Shown here: in pieces, positions 1 through 4,440 of the stretch
Numbering within the stretch: position 1 is the stretch's first letter
Layout of the letters: each line of letters opens with the position of its first letter
Assembly: GCA_903834675.1 (NCBI GenBank)
Contig: CAILKC010000233.1
Location: 1 to 7,566, forward strand
Length of the DNA: 7,566 bases
Reading direction: 5' to 3'
Source: an uncultured Victivallales bacterium
Lineage (GTDB): Bacteria > Verrucomicrobiota > Lentisphaeria > Oligosphaerales > JAFGRS01
Position numbers and translations under genes: made by a program
The notes under the pieces: generated by a model
The model's database searches: none
The model's input: the letters and a program-made list of their open reading frames with translations, nothing else
What the model was told of the DNA's origin: nothing

Positions 1-270
1 CTTGGCTGACCCTGAACCCTGTTTTCCTCTCCGCCAGTCTCCCTGTCCGTCTCCTCCAGTCGCCGTTTCCCCGTCTCGCCGTCTCGCCGTTTCCTGAACC
101 CCAGGACCTGAGGTGTCACCACCTACGGAACTGACCTGCGCTCTTTCCTGATCCCCTGGGCCGCGCCTGCCAAGCCTTGAAAACCCCGGGGCGGGTCACA
201 TATTGAGCGCATGGGTGCGAGCCCGTCCTGCCGTGCAGGGTCTGCCGCCGCCGCAACCACGGATGTTCAC
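1..270. other. Left-edge non-coding stretch, pyrimidine-rich in its first 100 bases
   Basis: I see no convincing coding region here. Roughly the first 100 bases of the + strand are dominated by C and T and carry an 8-base repeat tract (listed separately). After this, bases 100-210 are ordinary GC-rich sequence. They include a short CCCCGGGG self-complementary core near 184-191 without a T tract, so I do not call a terminator. No good sigma-70 promoter stands out. An in-frame ATG at 211 could extend the next gene upstream by 20 residues, but those residues are Ala/Ser/Gly-rich filler and I do not favour it. Confidence 0.5.
37..96. repeat. Degenerate 8-base tandem repeat tract (GTYTCSCC type)
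   Basis: The + strand can be cut into 8-base units in one register. They are GTCTCCCT at 37-44, a half unit GTCC at 45-48, GTCTCCTC at 49-56, CAGTCGCC at 57-64, GTTTCCCC at 65-72, GTCTCGCC at 73-80, an identical GTCTCGCC at 81-88, and GTTTCCTG at 89-96. Only two units are identical and the rest have drifted. The tract is flanked by copies of CCTGAACCC at 11-19 and 93-101. The strand bias is extreme, with almost no A and the G mostly opening each unit. The function is unknown. It could be slipped-strand repeat growth, a dispersed intergenic repeat, or a protein or RNA binding array upstream of the DUF6941-like gene. Confidence 0.6.
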
Positions 271-735
271 ATGTCACAGATTGAAACCCCCCTTGGTCTG
301 TCGCTGTTGATGTGCGATACGATCATCGAGGACAAGCACACCGGCAAGAAGTCGCTGGTTGGACTCTTTGACCGGGTGCATGCGCGGCGTTTTCCCTGCG
401 TGCATCCGTTCATGTGCGTCTTTGTTTCCCTGACCGGCGCTCGCGGGCGCTTTCCCTGCGAAGTGGTCTGCCGACACCAGGACAGCCACACGGTGGGCTT
501 TTCGGCCAAGGGTGAGGTGACCATGCGTGACCCGCGGCAGGTGGTGGACCTGGTGTTTCGGCTCAGCGGCGTAACCTTCCCCAAGCCGGATATGTATTGG
601 CTGAACTTTGTCATTGACGACGTGCCCATTATGATGCGCCCGCTGTTCGTCATCGACAGTGGTAAGGCGGGCAAAGAGCGGCAGGCCGAGGACGGCGGCC
701 TGGACGCCGTCGACGACGCGGCTCCCAAGGAATAG
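271..735 (+). CDS. DUF6941-like small protein of unknown function
   Basis: The protein has 154 residues if it starts at the ATG at 271 (MSQIETPLGLSLLMCDTIIED). It resembles the short bacterial family named DUF6941, whose members open with a hydrophobic strand followed by a CD-x-(V/I) motif. They then have a K(T/I)SL(V/I)G(L/I)F(D/N)R(V/I) stretch (here KKSLVGLFDRV, about residues 26-36) and end in alternating strands with a PLFVID segment (about residues 124-129). No signal peptide or membrane segment is visible, so it is probably cytoplasmic. The tail after residue 130 is charged and low in complexity. An in-frame ATG at 211 exists, but the added residues do not look like family sequence. 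Neither start has a clear ribosome binding site. The stop lies 7 bases before gspF, so the two are probably cotranscribed. The family call rests on remembered sequence style, and no biochemical role can be assigned. Confidence 0.72.
   Translation: MSQIETPLGLSLLMCDTIIEDKHTGKKSLVGLFDRVHARRFPCVHPFMCVFVSLTGARGRFPCEVVCRHQDSHTVGFSAKGEVTMRDPRQVVDLVFRLSGVTFPKPDMYWLNFVIDDVPIMMRPLFVIDSGKAGKERQAEDGGLDAVDDAAPKE
727..732 (+). promoter_or_regulatory. Ribosome binding site that decides the gspF start
   Basis: AAGGAA lies 10 bases before the ATG at 743 and overlaps the last codons of the DUF6941-like gene. It supports 743 as the start, rather than an in-frame GTG at 659 that would add 28 Arg-rich residues read from inside the upstream gene. 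The arrangement suggests translational coupling. Confidence 0.5.
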
Positions 736-742
736 GCGGCGC

Positions 743-1945
743 ATGGGCCTGTACCGGTTCAAAGTCAGTGACGCTACGGGCACGGTCCGGGACCTCCTGA
801 TCGAAGGGGATTCACAGACCGACGCCACCCGCCGGGTACAGCGTCGGGGGTTGCTACCGCTGGAGTTTTTGGGCGAGGGGGCGGGCACCTCGGTTGGCCG
901 CGAGGGCGGTTGGCGCAACCGCTTCGATGTGGTCGACTTCACCGACCGTCTGGTGCCTCTGCTGGAGGCTAATATCCCGTTGGAGCGGGCCTTAGCCATC
1001 GTCGGGGAAGGGGGAGACGACGGCTTCGGCACGCAACTGGTGGGCGATCTGCGGCGCGGGCTGCACGAGGGGCGGCGCCTGTCCGAGTTGATCCGCGACC
1101 GCGGGCGGCTGTTTCCCCGGCTCTATGCCAGCATTGTGCAGGCGGGGGAGGAGGCGGGTGCGTTGCCCCAGGTGATGGGGCAGTTGCGCAGTTTCCTGAT
1201 CGAGAGTCGGGATCTGCGCGCCTTCATCGTGTCGGCTTCGATCTACCCCTTGTTCATCATCTTTGCCGGTACGATCATGTTGGGTGTGGTGCTGGGTGTG
1301 ATCGTGCCGCGTTTTGCCGGGGTTCTCGCTGCCACCGGGGCGGCGACCGCGCTGCCGACGCGCATCCTATTGGGCCTGTCCGCTCTGGCTAAGGGCTTCT
1401 GGTGGGTGGTGCCGCTGCTGCTGGTGGCGGGCGTCATACTGCTGCTGCAACTCAGGCGTGAGACCAGCGCGGCGCGTGCCGCCTTCGACCGTTGGGTTCT
1501 GGGCGCTCCGGTCACGGGTCGGTTGGTGCTCTACAGCAATCTGGCCCGCCTGGCGCGGACCATGTCGATCCTGATGCGCAGTGGCGTGCATCTGCTCGAC
1601 ACGGTGTCGATCGCCACCCGCGTGGTGCAGAATCAGACCCTGGCCCAATCCCTGGCCGGTCTTTCCGGCGAACTACGGCAGGGGCAACGCCTGTCGGACG
1701 CCATGGCGCAAAGCCGGTTCATCCCCACGATGATGTTGCGCATGGTGGCCGTAGGCGAGGAGACCGGGGCGGTGGACACCATGTTGGAGCGGGTCGCCGA
1801 ACGCTACGAGGCGGAGCTCAAACGTCTGGTCAAACGCCTGCTGAGTGCGTTCGAGCCGTTGGTGATCATCGGGCTTGGCCTTATCGTCGGGGGAGTGGTC
1901 ACGCTGATGTTCCTCGCTATCATGAATATGCAGAACGCCATCTGA
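743..1945 (+). CDS. gspF: Type II secretion / type IV pilus inner-membrane platform protein GspF
   Basis: This 400-residue protein matches the usual length of the GspF/PilC family, the polytopic membrane platform that links the assembly ATPase to the growing pseudopilus. Residues 1-43 form the short N-terminal part common in GspF, including RRGLLPLEFL. Two homologous cytoplasmic helical domains follow, at about 61-160 and 263-365. Each carries the family hallmark G-E-E-x-G (GEEAG at 135-139, GEETG at 338-342) and a matching (S/D)xLxxxxxxFP/IP stretch ahead of it. Membrane segments are visible at about 160-187, 216-236 and 372-394, the expected three. The gene sits 7 bases after the DUF6941-like gene and 56 bases before gspG, which fits one operon. 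No ATPase gene (gspE) is adjacent within the window. The alternative name PilC is possible, but the GspG neighbour favours the type II secretion naming. Confidence 0.93.
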   Translation: MGLYRFKVSDATGTVRDLLIEGDSQTDATRRVQRRGLLPLEFLGEGAGTSVGREGGWRNRFDVVDFTDRLVPLLEANIPLERALAIVGEGGDDGFGTQLVGDLRRGLHEGRRLSELIRDRGRLFPRLYASIVQAGEEAGALPQVMGQLRSFLIESRDLRAFIVSASIYPLFIIFAGTIMLGVVLGVIVPRFAGVLAATGAATALPTRILLGLSALAKGFWWVVPLLLVAGVILLLQLRRETSAARAAFDRWVLGAPVTGRLVLYSNLARLARTMSILMRSGVHLLDTVSIATRVVQNQTLAQSLAGLSGELRQGQRLSDAMAQSRFIPTMMLRMVAVGEETGAVDTMLERVAERYEAELKRLVKRLLSAFEPLVIIGLGLIVGGVVTLMFLAIMNMQNAI

Positions 1946-1966
1946 GGGCGCGTCCCAGCGCGCCTC
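1944..1966 (+). other. GC-rich hairpin in the gspF-gspG gap
   Basis: GAGG-g-CGCG (1944-1952, one bulged G) can pair with CGCGCCTC (1959-1966) around a 6-base loop TCCCAG. This gives an 8-base-pair stem that begins inside the gspF stop codon. No T run follows, so it is not a canonical intrinsic terminator. It could act as an mRNA processing or stability element that raises gspG (a major, abundant subunit) relative to gspF. That role is inferred from position only. Confidence 0.45.
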
Positions 1967-1986
1967 GGGGCGGTCGGGTGGCCGGC

Positions 1987-1993
1987 AAAGGAG
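1987..1993 (+). promoter_or_regulatory. Strong ribosome binding site of gspG
   Basis: AAAGGAG lies 8 bases before the ATG at 2002. It is the best Shine-Dalgarno match in the window. It fixes the gspG start just ahead of an Arg-rich leader and fits the high output expected for a major pseudopilin. Confidence 0.75.
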
Positions 1994-2001
1994 AGCACAG
2001 A

Positions 2002-2427
2002 ATGCAACCGCGATACCTACGTCGGCGTTGCCGTCGGCACGCCTTCACCCTGATTGAGATCATGATTGTCATCGTGATCATCGGCATGATCGCCGGGCTG
2101 GTGGGTCCGGCGCTCATCCAGAACCTGGTTAAGGCGAAAGTTGAGACGGCCAAGACTCAGATCACGCTGCTGAAGAACGCCTGCAAGGACTATTACCTCG
2201 ACATGTCCGAGTTTCCGCGCAGCCTCGACGATCTGGTGAGCAGTCCAGGGAACCCCAAGTGGGATGGGCCTTACCTGGATCCGGCGAAAGTGCCGGTGGA
2301 CCCCTGGGGACAACCCTACCAGTATCAGTGCCCAGGCAGCCACGGGGACGTCGATCTGTTCAGTTTCGGCAACGACAAGGCCCAGGGCGGTGAAGGCAAG
2401 AATGCCGATATCACAAGCTGGGAGTAA
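2002..2427 (+). CDS. gspG: Type II secretion major pseudopilin GspG
   Basis: This 141-residue prepseudopilin is the main filament subunit of the type II secretion pseudopilus. Residues 1-14 are a basic leader rich in Arg. Cleavage is expected before Phe15 in HA-FTLIE, and mature Glu5 (residue 19) is present as needed for subunit assembly. Residues 15-37 form the hydrophobic helix. The globular part carries the GspG signature pieces in order: KWDGPYLDP (86-94), DPWGQPYQY (100-108) and the C-terminal SFGND...GGEG...ADITSW segment (121-140), which in family members forms the calcium-binding loop. The length is typical. Residue -1 is Ala instead of the usual Gly, which PVC-type pilins often show and which the prepilin peptidase must accept. 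The gene follows gspF and precedes another pseudopilin, as in gsp operons. Confidence 0.95.
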   Translation: MQPRYLRRRCRRHAFTLIEIMIVIVIIGMIAGLVGPALIQNLVKAKVETAKTQITLLKNACKDYYLDMSEFPRSLDDLVSSPGNPKWDGPYLDPAKVPVDPWGQPYQYQCPGSHGDVDLFSFGNDKAQGGEGKNADITSWE

Positions 2428-2449
2428 CAGGGCGGCGCCGTCGGCGGCC

Positions 2450-2482
2450 GGTTCCCCCTGCCAACGAGGCGCAGGCGGAACC
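2450..2482 (+). other. Stem-loop 22 bases after the gspG stop
   Basis: GGTTCC (2450-2455) pairs with GGAACC (2477-2482), and CCTGC (2457-2461) pairs with GCAGG (2471-2475). They are separated by a single C/C mismatch and enclose a 9-base loop. GGCC at 2446-2449 and GGCC at 2487-2490 could lengthen the stem after a 4-base bulge. No T tract follows, so it would be a weak intrinsic terminator at best. It may limit 3' decay of the gspG message or attenuate expression of the downstream pseudopilin. Confidence 0.5.
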
Positions 2483-2530
2483 CTGCGGCCCGCGCCGCAA
2501 CCCGCCTGGAGTCGGCGGTCCGCACCGGCT

Positions 2531-3280
2531 ATGCCGGGGCTTCCGCCGTATTCGGGGATACCGCGAACCGGCCCGGAACGGGCTCGGCAGCGCGGGGTCC
2601 GGGGCGGCAAGCTGGGGATACTGCGATCCGCCGCGGCGGACCCGGAACGGGCTCGGCAGCGCGGGGTCCGGGGGGCCGCGGGAGCTTGTACGGGCCCGCT
2701 GCCGCAGCCATCCGCTTATTGCCGATGGCCGTTCACCCTGCTGGAGATGCTCATTGTTGTCGCTCTGCTGGCCATCGTCATGGCCTTGGCTTTGCCGCGC
2801 ATCGGGCATTTGCCGGCCCGTCTCCAGGCCGAGCGTTGCGTGAGTGCCGTGCAGGCGGCGCTGGACGAGACCGGCCTGCGGGCGCGGGCTACGGGTCGCG
2901 CTTTCCGCCTGGTGCTGGTCGCCGACGAGGCGTCGAGTCGCTTCACGGTGTCGGCAGAGGTCAGCGACCCGCTGGCCTTGCCGCTCAGTGGCGCCGCGGC
3001 CCCCGCCGCCCCGGCGGCTTCCTCCGCGGGCGCCCCGGTCCACGACAGTGGTCTGGTTCCCGGCGCCGCGGAATACGTCTTGCCGGATGCCGTGAAGTGG
3101 ACCGCGGAGAGCCTCCAGGAGGGCACCGCCAGCGGCGCTGCCGGCCCGGCGCTGGTCTTCTACAGCAGCGGCGAGGCCGGGGGGCCGACCTTGGAGTTCA
3201 CGGTCGGCAAACGTCACTACCGGCTGGAGGTGGACCGCCTGACCGGCCGCGCCGACATCCGTCTGACCGAGGGGCCGTAG
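2531..3280 (+). CDS. GspH-like minor pseudopilin with uncertain, repeat-derived 5' end
   Basis: The certain part begins at Phe encoded at 2732. FTLLEMLIVVALLAIVMALA is a class III (prepilin) signal with mature Glu5 and a hydrophobic helix. The remaining roughly 160 residues include an Ala/Pro linker (SGAAAPAAPAASSAGAP) and a C-terminal FYSSGEA...EFTVGKRHYRLEVD...TGRADI segment, which resembles the strand-rich end of GspH/FimT minor pseudopilins. The mature length would be 182 residues. The nearest in-frame ATG/GTG/TTG is the ATG at 2531, which would give a 67-residue leader read through the palindromic repeats, against a normal leader of 5-20 residues. No ribosome binding site precedes it. 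The residue before the cleavage site is Pro (CRWP-FTLLE), not Gly or Ala. An ATG at 2725 is out of frame by one base. The gene may have been damaged or extended by the repeats, or may use a non-standard start. The pseudopilin identity is firm, the exact subunit type is not, and the start is doubtful. Confidence 0.72.
   Translation: MPGLPPYSGIPRTGPERARQRGVRGGKLGILRSAAADPERARQRGVRGAAGACTGPLPQPSAYCRWPFTLLEMLIVVALLAIVMALALPRIGHLPARLQAERCVSAVQAALDETGLRARATGRAFRLVLVADEASSRFTVSAEVSDPLALPLSGAAAPAAPAASSAGAPVHDSGLVPGAAEYVLPDAVKWTAESLQEGTASGAAGPALVFYSSGEAGGPTLEFTVGKRHYRLEVDRLTGRADIRLTEGP
2554..2681. repeat. Two copies of a palindromic GC-rich intergenic repeat
   Basis: A 33-base block is perfectly repeated at 2572-2604 and 2641-2673, 69 bases apart. 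Both copies are preceded by GGGGATAC(C/T)GCGA(A/T)CCG, starting at 2554 and 2614. In copy 2, 9 extra bases lie between that motif and the block. Each block starts CCCGGA and ends TCCGGG plus G, giving inverted arms around a 20-base interior. Copy 2 is more symmetrical: CCGCGG (2631-2636) and CGGACCC (2637-2643) are mirrored by GGGTCCG (2664-2670) and CCGCGG (2676-2681). A perfect 14-base palindrome, TCCGCCGCGGCGGA, lies at 2627-2640. The layout resembles REP/BIME-type or small non-autonomous elements. Whether it is dispersed in the genome cannot be seen from one window. Confidence 0.75.
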
Positions 3281-3486
3281 CATCGCGGGGGCAGGCCGTA
3301 GCCAGGAGGCTCTTGTCAGACCCCGTCGGCGTTGGCGCTGGCCTCAGCCCCTTGGTGGAGCGAGGCAATTGGGTGAGGGCTCGACATCCCTTGGCCGACC
3401 CGTATGGTATGCGGCGGCGGGTCGGTCTGCGGTACGGAGGGTGTTTCTTATTCCGCCGCGGCGGTGTATTCCGCGGTCCGAGGTCC
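3281..3486 (+). other. Gap between the pseudopilin and metallopeptidase genes
   Basis: These 206 bases show no recognisable gene, although one frame is open into the next gene. A weak promoter-like pair is TCGACA (3381-3386) and TATGGT (3403-3408), spaced by 16 bases. At 3452-3464 lies TCCGCCGCGGCGG, identical over 13 bases to the palindromic core at 2627-2639 in the upstream repeat. CCGCGGTCC follows at 3471-3479. Confidence 0.4.
3381..3408 (+). promoter_or_regulatory. Possible weak sigma-70-like promoter before the metallopeptidase gene
   Basis: TCGACA matches TTGACA at five of six positions, and TATGGT matches TATAAT at four of six, with a 16-base spacer. Transcription would start about 70 bases before the ATG at 3487. 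In a GC-rich genome such a match can arise by chance, so this is tentative. Confidence 0.22.
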
Positions 3487-4440
3487 ATGGTCTCCAGCGA
3501 ACTCGTTGACAGGGCTGAGCAGGGTGAGCTCGCGGCGCTCGAGCAACTCGATGCGGCGGGACTGCTCATGGGCGCCGATGAGACGCTTCCGGACTACGCT
3601 GAGCGTCTGCGCTGCCTGAGGCGCAACCTCGAGCGCATGGAGGACGACCTGCAGGGCGAGCGCAGCTTCACGGTTGAAGGGGTGACGGTGCGGCGCGACT
3701 GGCGGATTCCGGCGGAGCTGTTTACCGAGGCACATGCCGACACCGAGCGCCTGTACGGCTTCCGCCTTGAATGGGTGCCCGGTTTCTTCATTAACCCACG
3801 CCACAGCCTGCTGTTTGGCGGCTGTGGGTTCTACTTCTTTCCGGATTTCTTCGCGCTATTCATCATTCGGCGCGCCTTCGCGACGCGTTCGCGCTGGTTG
3901 ATCTACAGCCGACGGGAGCTGCTGGCCCACGAGCTCTGTCATGTGGCCCGGGTGGCTCTGGGCAGTCAGCAGTTTGAGGAGATGTTCGCCTACCAGACCG
4001 CGACCAGCGCCTTCCGGCGCCTCGCCGGCAGCGTCTTCCGGGGGCAGATTGAGGCGTTCTGGTTCGTGGGCAGTACCCTCGGATTGCTTGCGGCACAAGT
4101 GCTGCAGACGCTGGTCTTGCCGTGGTGGCCGGTGTGGCCCTTCTGGGGTCTGACCGCAGGTGTCTTGGTCTGGTTGATGCTGCGTCTGAAGGCGCTTCGG
4201 CGTGCTTGGGGACAGGCTCTTGAGCACGCAGAATGGCTGGCGCCTGGGCGTGGCCTGACGGTGCTGTTCCGCTGCACCGATGCGGAGATCGCAGCGCTGG
4301 CGAGCCAGAATTCGCCAGCGGCGGCACAGGCGTGGTTCGAGCAGTGCTGTCAGGCGCACATCCGCTGGCAGGTGACCCGAGCGCGTTGCCAGCCCCCGGC
4401 GGCCGCCGCTCCGGCTCACCACCTCAGCGACTGCCCGTAG
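3487..4440 (+). CDS. Membrane-anchored HExxH (HELCH) putative metallopeptidase
   Basis: This 317-residue protein belongs to no family I can name with certainty. Residues 1-75 are acidic and helical, possibly a coiled coil around RLRCLRRNLERMEDDL. Residues 95-130 contain an aromatic, hydrophobic stretch (GFYFFPDFFALFII). The key motif is LLAHELCHVAR, with the zinc-binding HExxH at His148, Glu149 and His152, followed 12-13 residues later by FEEMFAY. There Glu164 or Glu165 could be the third zinc ligand, a gluzincin-like layout with short spacing. Two membrane helices lie at about 190-211 and 213-232, joined by a Pro/Trp turn. The C-terminal 80 residues are soluble and end in an Ala/Pro-rich tail. 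The ATG at 3487 is the first plausible start. A GAGG only 3 bases upstream is too close to be a good ribosome binding site. The open frame reaches back to 2686, but that part is the shadow of the pseudopilin gene. The 3' end overlaps the convergent gene by 25 bases. The substrate is unknown. Confidence 0.78.
   Translation: MVSSELVDRAEQGELAALEQLDAAGLLMGADETLPDYAERLRCLRRNLERMEDDLQGERSFTVEGVTVRRDWRIPAELFTEAHADTERLYGFRLEWVPGFFINPRHSLLFGGCGFYFFPDFFALFIIRRAFATRSRWLIYSRRELLAHELCHVARVALGSQQFEEMFAYQTATSAFRRLAGSVFRGQIEAFWFVGSTLGLLAAQVLQTLVLPWWPVWPFWGLTAGVLVWLMLRLKALRRAWGQALEHAEWLAPGRGLTVLFRCTDAEIAALASQNSPAAAQAWFEQCCQAHIRWQVTRARCQPPAAAAPAHHLSDCP
4416..4440. other. 25-base tail-to-tail overlap of two convergent genes
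   Basis: The + strand metallopeptidase stops with TAG at 4438-4440, and the - strand giant gene stops with TGA read from 4418-4416. Their last codons are therefore read from both strands over 25 bases, with no room for an intergenic terminator. Both endings follow directly from the sequence. Confidence 0.9.

Larger units (their letters stand above)
2428..2730 (+). other. Repeat- and hairpin-filled stretch between the two pseudopilin genes
   Basis: About 300 bases separate the gspG stop from the first recognisable residue of the next pseudopilin. The stretch holds a stem-loop at 2450-2482 and two copies of a palindromic GC-rich repeat within 2554-2681. The reading frame of the downstream gene stays open throughout (ATGs at 2402 and 2531), but the encoded residues look like chance translation. 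They are Arg/Gly/Ala/Pro-rich and the peptide PERARQRGVRG occurs twice because the DNA repeats. No ribosome binding site is seen before either ATG. I see no independent gene here. Confidence 0.55.

Noticed and set aside
37..96. CRISPR-like array
   Set aside because: Units are 8 bases, contiguous and degenerate, with no spacers. There are no cas genes.
659..742. Longer start for gspF at an in-frame GTG
   Set aside because: It would add 28 Arg/Thr-rich residues read from inside the upstream gene. The ATG at 743 gives the normal GspF N terminus and has a ribosome binding site.
274..1032. 252-codon frame on the - strand across the DUF6941-like gene and gspF
   Set aside because: Basic low-complexity translation, antisense to two genes with family features.
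2572..2673. Intrinsic terminator formed by the palindromic repeats
   Set aside because: The stems are strong, but no T tract follows either copy.
2411..3283. 290-codon - strand frame containing two copies of DPALPSPFR
   Set aside because: The peptide repeat is just the DNA palindromic repeat read on the other strand, and the rest is antisense to the pseudopilin gene.
2686..3486. Upstream extension of the metallopeptidase frame to a TTG at 2686
   Set aside because: This part overlaps the pseudopilin gene in another frame and has Arg/Gly-rich filler sequence. The recognisable protein starts near the ATG at 3487.
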